Assembly: GCA_016788165.1 (NCBI GenBank)
Contig: JAEUTH010000030.1
Location: 1 to 52,402 of the forward strand
Length of the DNA: 52,402 nucleotides
Origin: Bacteroidia bacterium
GTDB taxonomy: Bacteria; Bacteroidota; Bacteroidia; AKYH767-A; OLB10
Direction of reading: 5' to 3'
The notes beneath the pieces were generated by a model. It worked only from the letters and a program-made list of their open reading frames with translations, was not told the DNA's origin and made no database searches. Shown here piece by piece: positions 25,969 to 35,519 of the stretch (position 1 is the stretch's first letter; every line of letters begins with the position of its first letter). The position numbers and the translations under genes are program-made.

Positions 25969-26853
25969 TTACCTGCGCGAGCCTATATATCTATCTAACT
26001 CTTCAATACTGCTCTCAAAAGTAAATACATCATTCAATTTAAAATAGTTGCCTCTGTCGTAGGTAAAATCGTAAGCATATTTTGCAAAATCAAGTTTGGT
26101 TTCTTCGAATGTAAATAAGGCAGTAAGTTCTTTTACCTGAGCTGTTAAAAGGCAGTGGTCGCGCAATACTTGTTTGGCAATGGTAAGTTTGGTATCCTCA
26201 AATGTTTTTGAGGCTATGGTGCTTTTTAAATCTCTAAAGTCATTATCAAATAAAGGACGTTCGCAACCGATTGGGCCCGTGTAACCGGGCACGTACACAA
26301 CCGCTGGTGGTGGTGGTGGTGGTACAGGTGCGCCACCTGTTGTGCTAACATTCATATTAATTCCGGTTGCACTTGTGTTTACACTCATGCCCATACCATC
26401 AACATTAATATTCATATTAAAATTGTCGGTAGCTGTGTTTTGCTGTGTTTGCGAATAAGTTTGCGTATTGGGTGTTGGCGGAGTTGGTGGAGTTGGTGTT
26501 TGTGGCGGTGTTGGTTGTGCATTCACAATTGGACTTTCACTTATAAAACGCATTGTATATTTTCCTTTGCTGTTTTTGCTTATCGAAAAAGTTCGCTCTA
26601 AGCCCGGCTCTACAAATAAATTAAAACTTGTTTCGGCAATTCTCGGGTCATCAAAAAGCACCTTCAATTTATATTGTGGTGCAGTTAAGCCTGTAAGTTT
26701 TACATTGGTTTCCGGTTTTTCATTTTGGCGTAGTCCATTTAAAATTAATGTAAATCGTTCACCGTTTTCGGTAAATAGCACTGCTTGACCAACTTGCGCA
26801 TTTACAAATGCAAACAGAAACAGTAAAACAAATGTGCTCGTTATTTTTTTCAT
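25969..26853 (-). CDS. Secreted DUF4476 domain-containing protein
   Basis: 294 residues. Signal peptide (MKKITSTFVLLFLFAFVNAQ), an N-terminal beta domain to ~110 (FTLILNGLRQNEKPETNVK), then a proline/threonine- and glutamine-rich linker with short PTPP repeats, an Asn-rich stretch, and a six-proline run encoded by (TGG)6 on the plus strand. The C-terminal ~95 residues are DUF4476: CERPLFDNDFRDLKSTIAS, FEDTKLTIAKQVLRDHCL, FTFEETKLDFAKYAYDFTYD, ending in an acidic helix. The domain is seen in many Bacteroidota exported proteins and has no known function. Location periplasm or surface is inferred. Confidence 0.88.
   Translation of the reverse strand: MKKITSTFVLLFLFAFVNAQVGQAVLFTENGERFTLILNGLRQNEKPETNVKLTGLTAPQYKLKVLFDDPRIAETSFNLFVEPGLERTFSISKNSKGKYTMRFISESPIVNAQPTPPQTPTPPTPPTPNTQTYSQTQQNTATDNFNMNINVDGMGMSVNTSATGINMNVSTTGGAPVPPPPPPAVVYVPGYTGPIGCERPLFDNDFRDLKSTIASKTFEDTKLTIAKQVLRDHCLLTAQVKELTALFTFEETKLDFAKYAYDFTYDRGNYFKLNDVFTFESSIEELDRYIGSRR
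26305..26323. repeat. (TGG)6 microsatellite inside the DUF4476 gene
   Basis: Six consecutive TGG units plus one T, encoding a proline run on the minus strand. Slippage by whole units would change linker length without breaking the frame. Confidence 0.8.
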
Positions 26854-26972
26854 GTTGTTGATGGTTTATTTATTGGAACAATGTTAGCATAAAAAAATAA
26901 AATTTAGATTAAGTTGTGTTATCTATTTAATTCTGAAACTACCTATGCACCATTTTATTTTGCCATATATAT

Positions 26973-26980
26973 TACATTTG
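26973..26980 (+). promoter_or_regulatory. -7 element TACATTTG
   Basis: A full match to TAnnTTTG, 22 bases before the ATG of the saccharopine-dehydrogenase-like gene. No -33 box at the usual distance is seen. Confidence 0.45.
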
Positions 26981-27002
26981 AAGCCCTTTAATTATCAGTT
27001 AT

Positions 27003-28328
27003 ATGCGCAATATATTGGTGCTGGGTGCAGGTCGCTCGGCTTCTACATTAATAAATTATTTGCTTAAACATAGCAGCCAACAACAATGGTATGTAACCGT
27101 TGCCGATGCATCGCTGCAATTAGCCCAACAAAAAGTAGCCAGCCATAGTCATGCAACAGCTATTCAAATAGATGTAGAAACAGAAGAATTAGATAAATAT
27201 ATTTCGAAAGCAGATATTGTAATTAGCATGTTACCCGCTCACATGCATGCACCTGTTGCTGTAGCTTGTTTGAAGCATCGTAAGCATTTAGTAACAGCAA
27301 GTTATGTATCGCAACAAATTGCAGCCTTACATAATGATGCAAATGATGCCGGTATTACTTTTATGAATGAATGTGGTTTAGACCCGGGTATTGACCACAT
27401 GAGTGCCATGAAAATAATTGATAAACTGCATGCCGATGGTTGTACAATTAAGAGTTTTAAATCTTATTGTGGCGGCTTAGTGGCACCGCAAAGCAACAAT
27501 AATCCATGGGGATATAAATTTACCTGGAATCCACGAAACGTAATTTTAGCAGGCCAAAGCACAGCCCGTTATATCGAAAACAATTCTTACAAATACATTC
27601 CATACAATAGGCTTTTTACACAAACAGAAAGTATTGATATACCTGACTTTGGTTTGTTTGATGGTTATGCCAACCGCGATTCGTTAAGCTATCGAAATGT
27701 TTATGGTTTGCACAATATTCCTACCCTTTTGCGTGGCACCTTACGTTACGAAGGTTATTGTAAAGCATGGGATGTTTTTGTACGATTGGGCTTAACTGAC
27801 GATTCGTTTAAAATCGAAAATGCATCAAACCTAAGTTATGCAAAATGGCTTTCATCTTTTTTGCCAAAACATACAACAAATATGAGGCAAGCTGTTGCTG
27901 ATTTTTATGGCATTGATGTAAATGATAAAGTTATGGATGCCGTATGGTTTACCGGCATTGCAAGCGATGATTTGATTGGTTTGGATAATGCCTCACCGGC
28001 ACAAATATTACAACACAAATTAGAACAATGCTGGCAGTTACAGCCTAACGATAAAGATTTGATTGTTATGGTGCATTTGTTTGATTACGAAGATGCAAAC
28101 AAAAAGAAACAGCAATTAAAATCATGGTTAACGGTGATAGGCGATGATGCAGCTTACACTGCAATGGCTAATACCGTTGGTTTACCTTTGGCTATTGTAA
28201 CTAAATTAATTTTAAACGGGCAGATAAAAGATACAGGTGTGTTGCTTCCGGTAAAGGCTGATGTTTATAATCCGATTTTAAATGAATTAGAAACCTTGGG
28301 TGTTGTTTTTAATGAAAGCCACATTTAG
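27003..28328 (+). CDS. Saccharopine dehydrogenase-like NAD(P)-dependent oxidoreductase
   Basis: 441 residues. It starts directly with the Rossmann motif ILVLGAGRSAST, continues with the family patterns ADIVISMLPAHMHAPVAVACL, TASYVS and NECGLDPGIDHMSAMK, and has the C-terminal domain with FKSYCGGLVAPQSNNNPWGYKFTW. This is the layout of saccharopine dehydrogenase (glutamate-forming), which works in lysine breakdown or synthesis. No N-terminal lysine-ketoglutarate reductase domain is fused, and no lysine genes are adjacent, so the exact reaction is inferred. Cytoplasmic. Convergent with chrA, 11 bases away. Confidence 0.88.
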   Translation: MRNILVLGAGRSASTLINYLLKHSSQQQWYVTVADASLQLAQQKVASHSHATAIQIDVETEELDKYISKADIVISMLPAHMHAPVAVACLKHRKHLVTASYVSQQIAALHNDANDAGITFMNECGLDPGIDHMSAMKIIDKLHADGCTIKSFKSYCGGLVAPQSNNNPWGYKFTWNPRNVILAGQSTARYIENNSYKYIPYNRLFTQTESIDIPDFGLFDGYANRDSLSYRNVYGLHNIPTLLRGTLRYEGYCKAWDVFVRLGLTDDSFKIENASNLSYAKWLSSFLPKHTTNMRQAVADFYGIDVNDKVMDAVWFTGIASDDLIGLDNASPAQILQHKLEQCWQLQPNDKDLIVMVHLFDYEDANKKKQQLKSWLTVIGDDAAYTAMANTVGLPLAIVTKLILNGQIKDTGVLLPVKADVYNPILNELETLGVVFNESHI

Positions 28329-28339
28329 TAACTGTGTAA

Positions 28340-29518
28340 CTAAAGTAAAGATTTTAATAACAACCCAATTACAGCAGCTACAGCTATAATGTAAGGCTCT
28401 TGTATTTTCTTTATATAAATTAATGCAAGTATGCTGGCAATGGCAATAAGGGCTGTAGGCACATCGGTAATACTTCGCATACCAATTACTACTACGGCAC
28501 CAACCAAGGCACCTACTACGGCAGCAGTAATACCATCAACAAAAGCTTTAATGCTTTTGTTTTTGGCAATGCGTTTAAAATAGGGGGCAGGTATTACAGT
28601 TAATAAATAACAAGGTAAAAAAGTAGCTATCGCAGCCACACATGCACCCGGAAAACCTGCAACCAAATAGCCGATAAAACCAACAGTTATTACAACAGGC
28701 CCTGGTGTAATCATAGCCACAGCTACAGCATCAACAAATTGCTTTTCAGTTAGCCATTGGTATTCAATTACAACGCCACTATGCAGAAACGGAACTATGG
28801 CCAGTCCACTACCAAAAACAAATGCACCTGCTTTCGTAAAAAACCAGGCAATGTCAATAAGGGTATTGCTATCGAAATGCAAAAACGAAAATCCGGTTAA
28901 TACAATGGATTGTGTTGTTTTCTGATTTGAAAACCATGCCGGTGGAGCTTTTATAAACATATATAGTAACCCTGCAAACACAAACAATAATACATCTTCC
29001 GATTGGGTGATAATTGTAATTACTCCGGCAACGAGAAAGAACAACCAAAGCAGCCATTTTTCTCTTATGGCTACAATTGAAAATTTGCTTAGCGATTTGA
29101 TGGTGAGTTTGTAACTGCTCATAACAATAATGCCAATTACGGCAGCTCCTACACCGTAGAATACAGCTTGCATCCAAGGCAGGCCGCCATATATTTTATA
29201 GGCTATGCCAATCAACACAACCATAATAAATGAGGGAATTACAAAAGCCAATCCGCACAAGGTTGCACCTAAAATGCCATAATGCACAAACCCTAAATAA
29301 ATTCCCAATTGGGCTGCTAAAGGCCCCGGGGCTAATTGCGCTAATGCAAGCCCTTCTTTATATTCTTCTTCGCTAATCCATCCTTTTTTTTCAACCAAAT
29401 CGCTATGCATATAGCCAACTAATGCCACCGGCCCGCCAAAACCGGCATAGCCTAATTTTAAAAAGTATAAAACCAATTGGCGTAAAGTGTAAGCGGGTGT
29501 ATTATGCGTATGATCCAT
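28340..29518 (-). CDS. chrA: Chromate efflux transporter ChrA
   Basis: 392 residues with about ten membrane helices in two homologous halves, as in long-chain CHR proteins. Signatures: FGGPVALVGYM with LAPGPLAAQLGIYLG in the first half and FGSGLAIVPFLHSG with MITPGPVVITVGFIGYL in the second. It should expel chromate by proton exchange, though some family members move sulfate-like anions or have unknown substrates. No chrB regulator is adjacent. The gene is separated from the upstream DUF4412 gene by a terminator, so it has its own promoter in the ~50 bases upstream. Confidence 0.9.
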   Translation of the reverse strand: MDHTHNTPAYTLRQLVLYFLKLGYAGFGGPVALVGYMHSDLVEKKGWISEEEYKEGLALAQLAPGPLAAQLGIYLGFVHYGILGATLCGLAFVIPSFIMVVLIGIAYKIYGGLPWMQAVFYGVGAAVIGIIVMSSYKLTIKSLSKFSIVAIREKWLLWLFFLVAGVITIITQSEDVLLFVFAGLLYMFIKAPPAWFSNQKTTQSIVLTGFSFLHFDSNTLIDIAWFFTKAGAFVFGSGLAIVPFLHSGVVIEYQWLTEKQFVDAVAVAMITPGPVVITVGFIGYLVAGFPGACVAAIATFLPCYLLTVIPAPYFKRIAKNKSIKAFVDGITAAVVGALVGAVVVIGMRSITDVPTALIAIASILALIYIKKIQEPYIIAVAAVIGLLLKSLL

Positions 29519-29571
29519 GGTTTGTTGGTTGGATAGGATGATGTTTTGGTTTTAAATATTTAATAGTCATT

Positions 29572-29609
29572 AAAAAAAAGTGGCAAATTCAAATTGGAAT
29601 CAGCCACTT
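29572..29609 (-). terminator. Terminator of the DUF4412 gene
   Basis: On the minus strand, AAGTGGC and GCCACTT pair outside an inner ATTC/GAAT stem, followed by eight T. It lies 25 bases after the DUF4412 stop. Confidence 0.8.
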
Positions 29610-29633
29610 CTATAACAATAAAAATTGATTTTA

Positions 29634-30284
29634 TTATTTGCCTTTCATTAAATCCTCTTGCGATTTTACTTCATATCCGGCAGGTATAACAAACATATCA
29701 TCACTAACCTTTTGTGCTTGTACACTCTTGCATTGCATTTTCATGTTGCCATCCATATTTGCGACAGGTACTTCATAACGCATCATAAAACCTTCAATTT
29801 CTTTAAACTGACGTGTACCGGTGGTGTTACCAACAATATCTTTAGTGTACCAAACTTCAACTTTAGTACCTTCATCATCAGCAACCCAAGCTTTATAACA
29901 TTTGTAGCCGGCAATAGTTGTTGTTTCATCCGTTTTGGTAACCGTATATTTTTTCTTGTCACTGTCAATTTTGTCAATGTCCATTTTGGTTGCTGTTTTT
30001 TTTCCCATCATATCCATAAGCATGGTCATGGTTTTATCTTTATCGTTATAAATGTTTACCATCGTCATCATTGACATATCCATTTCAGTTCGTGTTTTAC
30101 CTTCTTTAAAATAAATGGTGGCTTCTTTGGGCATCATTGCTTTGTATTGTTCATCCATGCCTTCGGTTGGAAATTCTAAATCGAAAATAGCTTTGCCTTC
30201 CACTATTTTATCTTGCGCATTAGCGGCCGGTATAAATGCGATGCATGCTAATGCCAGTGCCGGAATAAGTTTTTTAATATTCAT
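29634..30284 (-). CDS. Secreted DUF4412 domain-containing protein
   Basis: 216 residues. Signal peptide (MNIKKLIPALALACIAFIPAANAQ), then a domain like DUF4412 and the GLPGLI family: KIVEGKAIFDLEF, a run of methionines (DMSMMTMVN, TMTMLMDMMG), TTTIAGYKCYKAWV and VEVWYTKDIVG. The methionine content (over 20 in 216 residues) is striking and could reflect core packing or copper binding; this is unproven. Function unknown. It lies 57 bases downstream of the Rieske oxygenase gene on the same strand. Confidence 0.85.
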   Translation of the reverse strand: MNIKKLIPALALACIAFIPAANAQDKIVEGKAIFDLEFPTEGMDEQYKAMMPKEATIYFKEGKTRTEMDMSMMTMVNIYNDKDKTMTMLMDMMGKKTATKMDIDKIDSDKKKYTVTKTDETTTIAGYKCYKAWVADDEGTKVEVWYTKDIVGNTTGTRQFKEIEGFMMRYEVPVANMDGNMKMQCKSVQAQKVSDDMFVIPAGYEVKSQEDLMKGK

Positions 30285-30341
30285 CTGATTGTTTTTTTAA
30301 GATTTAAGATTGCGCCAATATATATATAAACGGCATCAGCT

Positions 30342-31397
30342 TTATAAAAATTCGGCAATTAAGCCATGAAAGTGATGTGTGCCCGTTTCGCGTTTGGTAG
30401 CATAACGACCATGTTTGTAAAATCTGGAACCTATGCCTTTCTGCACGCTTTCAACTATAGCTTCATCTTCGCGTTCAACTTTGTCTAATGCATTTATCTG
30501 ACCGCTTACATCTGCATTTGGGTAAGCAAAACAAATAAACGATACACGCGTCAAATGAGGTGTTATGGGTTTAACCACATTTACACTTAAGCCCCAAGGA
30601 TAGAAATTGAGCATGGTGTTAGGAAACATCCAATAATAAAGCGCAGCAATTGATTTTTCATTGTGTTGTATAGGCAGTGTAGGGTAGCCACTTTGTGCAT
30701 AGCCTATTTGTAACGAACTATATTTAAAGCATTGTGTGTGATAGCTGCTATAATCAAGTGTTTTATTTAAATCGTGGTGTACAAATGGTATATGAAAACC
30801 TTCTAAATAGTTTTCGCAATACAACGCCCAATGTGCCTGTACCAAATAATCGCGCGATAGGGTAGGTTGATAGATGTAATCGGTTGAAAGTTGTTTAATA
30901 AATGGACGTATCGGATCAATACATACTTCAAAATCCATTGCCGGAGTAGCAGCAACAAAAAACATTTGCAACCATTGTTTTAACTGCAGTTGTGTTAAAT
31001 GATCGGTTGGGGCCGGAAAATTTTTTACATCTTCAAACTCAGGCATGCTTAGCATGTTGCCATTTAAATCAAATTTACGGCCATGGTAACGGCATCGGAT
31101 GTGGTTTTGCATACAAGCATTTTCTACCAGTATTTTACCACGATGTGTACATACGTTACTTAAACATTGATGCTGGTTGTTTTGGTTTGTTATGAGTAGC
31201 GGCTCATCTAAAAATCCGGGCAGTAGTGTAAATGGCTTATTACTTCCGTGCAGTTGTGCCGCTTGGGTTAAGGATGCAAATTGCCATGTTTTTAAAAATA
31301 TATCGGTTTTACTTTTTTCAAATATAGCTGCATCAGTGTAGAAGCTGCCGGGAAGTGTATGTGCTTCGGTTATGTTTTTGTTTATTTCAAATTTCAT
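30342..31397 (-). CDS. Rieske-type aromatic/amine ring-hydroxylating oxygenase alpha subunit
   Basis: 351 residues. The Rieske [2Fe-2S] ligands are C83, H85, C102 and H105 (VCTHRGK, CRYHGRKFD). The catalytic domain has the mononuclear iron site ENYLEGFHIPFVHH (H202 and H207), in the form found in choline monooxygenase and glycine-betaine or carnitine oxygenases. It should hydroxylate or demethylate a small substrate with O2 and electrons from a reductase. No ferredoxin reductase is encoded nearby, so an unlinked partner is needed. The substrate is unknown. No signal peptide. Confidence 0.88.
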   Translation of the reverse strand: MKFEINKNITEAHTLPGSFYTDAAIFEKSKTDIFLKTWQFASLTQAAQLHGSNKPFTLLPGFLDEPLLITNQNNQHQCLSNVCTHRGKILVENACMQNHIRCRYHGRKFDLNGNMLSMPEFEDVKNFPAPTDHLTQLQLKQWLQMFFVAATPAMDFEVCIDPIRPFIKQLSTDYIYQPTLSRDYLVQAHWALYCENYLEGFHIPFVHHDLNKTLDYSSYHTQCFKYSSLQIGYAQSGYPTLPIQHNEKSIAALYYWMFPNTMLNFYPWGLSVNVVKPITPHLTRVSFICFAYPNADVSGQINALDKVEREDEAIVESVQKGIGSRFYKHGRYATKRETGTHHFHGLIAEFL

Positions 31398-31602
31398 GGC
31401 GATGCATTAATACGTGTTAAAAATTTAATCTGTTTTCAAATAGTAACCTGTATTCTATTTGTTCAAAATTCAAACAAGTGATTGTGTCACAAAAAAATAA
31501 GCCAATAGCGCTAATTAATTTTTGCAGTTTCAAATGTGATGGCTTTATAGTATTTTATTTTGAAGAAGATTTATGCGTTGAATGTACAATAATCAGAAAC
31601 GT

Positions 31603-33420
31603 TTATTGTTTCTTTAAGATAACTCCGGTTAACTTATTTAGCATGAGTTTATTCGAAAAACTTTGACCCGTAATCAAATCCTGATAATTTCCTTCAGGCA
31701 AATCAATTACCAAATCTTTACTATCTGTGTTTAATGCAATTAAAATTGAGGTTTCGTTGTTGGTGCGTTTATATATTAATGTTTTATCATCTGATTTAAT
31801 AAATTCTAAACTACCGTTTATCAATACGGGATTTTGTTTTCTTATTTTACAAAGTGATTTGTAAAACTGAAAATGTGATTTATTAAAACGTACTTCGTCA
31901 ACGTGCTTTGAGTTACCATTAAAGTTGTTTTTATACTCGGGTTCAAAATCCATACCGGGCCACATCATAGGCTTACGGCAGTAGGGGTCGTCAGCGCCCC
32001 ACATGCCCATTTCATCGCCATTCCAAATATGAGGCGCACCTATATTGCAAAAGTTATGTATTAAATACAATTTCACTTTTTTAAAGGTATCCTCATCAGG
32101 CTTTTGTGTTTTGTAAGTTGCATCAGCCCCGGGCGATGCATTAAATTTATATTTTCCGGTATTATAAAAACTGGTAAGCAAACGCGGTGTATCGTGTGTG
32201 GCCGAAACATTCATCATGGCCTGTTGTGTTTGTGGATTAAGCCTGTTTAATTGAGTCAGGATGCTATCTTTAAATTGTTGGCTGGTAATGTTGCCAATAA
32301 AAAAATCGCGTGCCGGTTTGTAAATCTGATAAAACATTACGGCATCAAAAATATTTCCGGTTAAGTATGGCTCGGGGTTCATTAATGCATCGGGCCATTG
32401 CTGCCACCAAATTTCGCCAACTAAATAGGCATCCGGTTTTATAGTACGTACTTGTTTACGAAACGATCGCCAAAATGCCATGCCTATTTCATCGGCAACA
32501 TCTAATCTGAAACCATCCACACCGTTAGACGCATTTCCGTTAGGCGCTAACCAACGTTGTGTTACATCCCAAATATGATTTTTTATTGCCTGTGGCATAT
32601 CTCCTTCATACGGGTTGCCACTTTTACGTGCACTAACTATATTTGATTTACGCAGCTCGGGTAGGCCTTTCAAATTAGCCCATCCTTTGTAAATCATTTC
32701 GTTTTGTGTTGTTGCCGGATTGTCAAATGTTTGAATGTAATACCAATCTTTATATGCCGATTTTTCTTGCTTTTCGATAATATCTTTCCAAGCCCAAAAC
32801 TCTGTACCGGTATGGTTCCAACTAAAATCAACTATCACTTTAATATTTCTGTTGTGAGCTTCGCTAATAAGTTTTAAAAATAATTTGTCGGCATTGGTCC
32901 AAACCCAGGTACTTGCATCGGCCGGGTTTTCAGTGGCCATTAATTTTGTATCGGTATCGGGTGTAGGGCCAAAATTTACATCTACGTGGTGATAGCTTCG
33001 TGCATCATATTTATGCAATGAAGGGGCATCATTAACCGGGTTTAAGTAGATGGCAGTAATGCCTAAATCAACTAAATAATCTAACTTGTCAATTACACCT
33101 TGCAGATCGCCACCGTAGCGTCTGTAACCAAAAGCGTGCTTTAAATCAAGTTTGTTGTTAACCATCCAATCGTCTGCTTTAAACCAGTTTTGTGCCCAGG
33201 GGGTGATGTGCCAACCTGTTGGTGCTATTGCACCTTCGTTTGGTGCCAGCATATTATCAGGCTTAGGGTCGTTAGCTGTATCGGCATTATGAAACCGTTC
33301 TACCATAATCTGATACCAGATTGCATTTTTACTCCATTCGGGCGGTAACTCAAAGGCATCCTGAGCTTGGGTATTACCAAATGCTATGAGTAAGGTTATA
33401 AGCAGAAGCAAGTTCTTCAT
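31603..33420 (-). CDS. Secreted alpha-amylase family glycoside hydrolase (GH13)
   Basis: 605 residues. Signal peptide (MKNLLLLITLLIAFGNTQAQ) followed by the GH13 TIM barrel. The four classic regions are visible: VDFSWNHTG, GFRLDVADEIG with the nucleophile Asp near 305, LVGEIWW with the acid/base Glu near 336, and SATHDTPRLL with the third Asp. Start AIWYQIMVERFHNADTANDP resembles the neopullulanase/cyclomaltodextrinase group but without an N-terminal CBM34. The C-terminal beta domain ends NKLTGVILKK. It should cut alpha-glucans in the periplasm. No SusCD pair is adjacent, so it is not in a typical utilisation locus. Confidence 0.93.
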   Translation of the reverse strand: MKNLLLLITLLIAFGNTQAQDAFELPPEWSKNAIWYQIMVERFHNADTANDPKPDNMLAPNEGAIAPTGWHITPWAQNWFKADDWMVNNKLDLKHAFGYRRYGGDLQGVIDKLDYLVDLGITAIYLNPVNDAPSLHKYDARSYHHVDVNFGPTPDTDTKLMATENPADASTWVWTNADKLFLKLISEAHNRNIKVIVDFSWNHTGTEFWAWKDIIEKQEKSAYKDWYYIQTFDNPATTQNEMIYKGWANLKGLPELRKSNIVSARKSGNPYEGDMPQAIKNHIWDVTQRWLAPNGNASNGVDGFRLDVADEIGMAFWRSFRKQVRTIKPDAYLVGEIWWQQWPDALMNPEPYLTGNIFDAVMFYQIYKPARDFFIGNITSQQFKDSILTQLNRLNPQTQQAMMNVSATHDTPRLLTSFYNTGKYKFNASPGADATYKTQKPDEDTFKKVKLYLIHNFCNIGAPHIWNGDEMGMWGADDPYCRKPMMWPGMDFEPEYKNNFNGNSKHVDEVRFNKSHFQFYKSLCKIRKQNPVLINGSLEFIKSDDKTLIYKRTNNETSILIALNTDSKDLVIDLPEGNYQDLITGQSFSNKLMLNKLTGVILKKQ

Positions 33421-33480
33421 TTCCTAAATTGAAATAAATTAAAATGAAATTTTAAATGTGTGTTTCGTATATGGGGTCTG

Positions 33481-34671
33481 TTAGGGCTGCATAAATGCAA
33501 TGTTGCCACCTACCCAGGTAAAGTCCTTATTATAGCGTACACCAATCATTTTGCCACGACTCATACGTGCTAAATTTACTGCCAATGTGGGTCGCTTATC
33601 ACCATCGGGCCATAAATACATTAACCTGATTTCGCATTTAACACCACCCTCCGGACTTTGCACGGCATCGGCATATTGTACCTTGCGTTGCAGTATCCAA
33701 TTTTCTTTGTCGGTTATTTTTTCAATGTCGGCAGGCGTTACATCAATAAGTACTCCCATACCCGAAAAACTGAATAACGGTTTGAGTACATAATTTTCTA
33801 AATCGGCTGGTATGGTTTGTAGTGTATTCAGGAAAATGGTTTCAGGTACAAAATCACTTTTAACCATGGGCATGGTAAACTTGCTGATGCGATAAAACCA
33901 ATTGGGATGTGTTATCCATTCAACATCCAGATCGTCAAACAAATTAATGCTGTATTTAAAATCGGGATTGGCTTGTAAATCATCAAAAATAAGACGGTTG
34001 TAAATCCGTTTTACTTCAATGGCTTTATTATTAAGTGTATGATATAGTTTTTTGCCTTCTTGCTTTAATTCACTCAAACAAACTATGGGTATGCCTAATG
34101 CTTCTTTAGTTGCAAAAAAGTCAATGCGTGTTTTTTGTTCATGGGCATTAATGTCCATTAAAACTACTTGTTCGGGTTGGTAAGAGCCTATTATAACTTT
34201 ACGTAAAAGATCAAGATAGGTTTGATTATTAAGGCCATTAAAAAATGGCGTGTATCCATCGGGGCAATAGAAGAACTCTTTGTATTTACGTCCAATTAAT
34301 TGCTCCCAAACATAAAGGCTGGCAAAGCCTTGCATTTCGATAAGTTGGGGTGTAAAGTTTCCTTCGGCATCTTTGCAAATTCCAAAATCAATGGCTAAAA
34401 AGTGTGGGTGTTGGTTTTCGTTTTTTACGTTGTATTGTGGCGGTATGGCACGTTCGGTACGTTCTTTAAAATCAGGTTGCAGTATAACATCAATAATTTG
34501 CTCCCCGGCATTAATTAATTTTTGTTTTAATGCTTTATCAATAAAAATGGGCGTTTCGGGCACGCGGAATCCTACAGGCTTTTCGTACAAAACATCTAAA
34601 TGATTTAAAAATGCCTGATACTGTGCATCGGTAAAAAGGCTGTTGTATTTTTTTCTGACTTCTGTAATCAT
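33481..34671 (-). CDS. ATP-grasp-like enzyme, probably circularly permuted (glutathionylspermidine-synthase-like fold)
   Basis: 396 residues, no signal peptide. I place it in the ATP-grasp superfamily by motif order: an early acidic segment FLAIDFGICKDAEG and PQLIEMQGFASLY, a middle VKRIYNRLIFDD, a lysine strand and glycine loop YVLKPLFSFSGMGV, then ILQRKVQY, CEIRLMYLW and a late NLARMSRGKMIG. The metal-binding segment preceding the lysine strand is what suggests a permutation. No exact family name comes to mind. Its ATG overlaps the stop of the glutamine amidotransferase by four bases (ATGA), so the two are translated together, which implies joint use of ammonia or an amide. Substrate unknown. 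Confidence 0.7.
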   Translation of the reverse strand: MITEVRKKYNSLFTDAQYQAFLNHLDVLYEKPVGFRVPETPIFIDKALKQKLINAGEQIIDVILQPDFKERTERAIPPQYNVKNENQHPHFLAIDFGICKDAEGNFTPQLIEMQGFASLYVWEQLIGRKYKEFFYCPDGYTPFFNGLNNQTYLDLLRKVIIGSYQPEQVVLMDINAHEQKTRIDFFATKEALGIPIVCLSELKQEGKKLYHTLNNKAIEVKRIYNRLIFDDLQANPDFKYSINLFDDLDVEWITHPNWFYRISKFTMPMVKSDFVPETIFLNTLQTIPADLENYVLKPLFSFSGMGVLIDVTPADIEKITDKENWILQRKVQYADAVQSPEGGVKCEIRLMYLWPDGDKRPTLAVNLARMSRGKMIGVRYNKDFTWVGGNIAFMQP

Positions 34672-35492
34672 AATACCAACATCAGGTTTTTAATTTGTGC
34701 AAGGGCTTCGTCCAAAAACTTAGGAATTATAAGACTTTGTGTAAGCTTAATTTTATCTGGGTCGTACAAATGGTTTAACATGTCGTTGTATTTCTTTAAA
34801 CCATAGTTATCAATAACCAATTTCTTTTTTTCGGCATTATTCAGATAGAGAATCATACCATCGGCATCGGCTTCGGGATGAAATTGTGTGCCAAAAATTT
34901 CAGGTGTAAATTGTATAGCCATTGTAGCACGTTCATAAGGTACGTGGTGCCGTGCTTTTTCGACCAATAAAATTTTGGCCCCCATAACGCGTAAGTTATG
35001 CCTGTTGGGTTGTATAACCTGCCACTTGCGCGAGTCAACTGCATAAAAGGGTTCGGTTAAGTTTTTGGTTATGTAGTTGTGATAGGCTTCATTGGTTTTG
35101 TGCATGGGAAAAATGCCAAACGATTCGCTTCTGCGTAAACAAACTTTTGCCAATTGAAAATGATAACATACCACCTGAAAACTATGGCAAATTAAAAACA
35201 CATGTTTTTTTTCGGCATGTATTTGATTGTGAACGATTATTTGATGTAACCAACTGAGGTATGCATCCTCCCAACCTTCAGTATCTATAGGGCTGCCGGG
35301 GCCACCGGTGGAGATGTAGGCATGGTAACTTAAATCGGGTATTTGATGACTGCCACGTACATCGTACACTTTTTTTTCAATAATTATTTGATTTTCGGTG
35401 GCATAGTCGGCCAGCAACTGATGTATGTTGCGCATGCCTTGATTGGGTTCGCCATTGTACATATCTAAAATGGCTACTCGTAACTTATCCAT
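34668..35492 (-). CDS. Class I glutamine amidotransferase (GMP-synthase-like)
   Basis: 274 residues from the ATG at 35492; the longer frame to 35609 begins inside a terminator hairpin and is rejected. The triad is present: C102 (LICHSFQ), H205 and E207 (GTQFHPEAD), together with a TGGPGSP oxyanion segment at ~62-68. The nucleophile elbow has His and Ser where most members have Gly, so activity is likely but not certain. There is no synthetase domain, so this is a free glutaminase subunit rather than GMP synthase. Overlap with the ATP-grasp gene downstream points to delivery of ammonia to that ligase. A candidate promoter lies at 35520. Confidence 0.82.
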   Translation of the reverse strand: MDKLRVAILDMYNGEPNQGMRNIHQLLADYATENQIIIEKKVYDVRGSHQIPDLSYHAYISTGGPGSPIDTEGWEDAYLSWLHQIIVHNQIHAEKKHVFLICHSFQVVCYHFQLAKVCLRRSESFGIFPMHKTNEAYHNYITKNLTEPFYAVDSRKWQVIQPNRHNLRVMGAKILLVEKARHHVPYERATMAIQFTPEIFGTQFHPEADADGMILYLNNAEKKKLVIDNYGLKKYNDMLNHLYDPDKIKLTQSLIIPKFLDEALAQIKNLMLVL

Positions 35493-35519
35493 ATAAGTTT
35501 TAAAGGGGGTTTGTAAAGG

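Noticed and set aside
31478..31666. 62-codon frame on the plus strand
   Set aside because: GTG start, overlaps the 3' end of the amylase gene, and the composition is that of a shadow frame.
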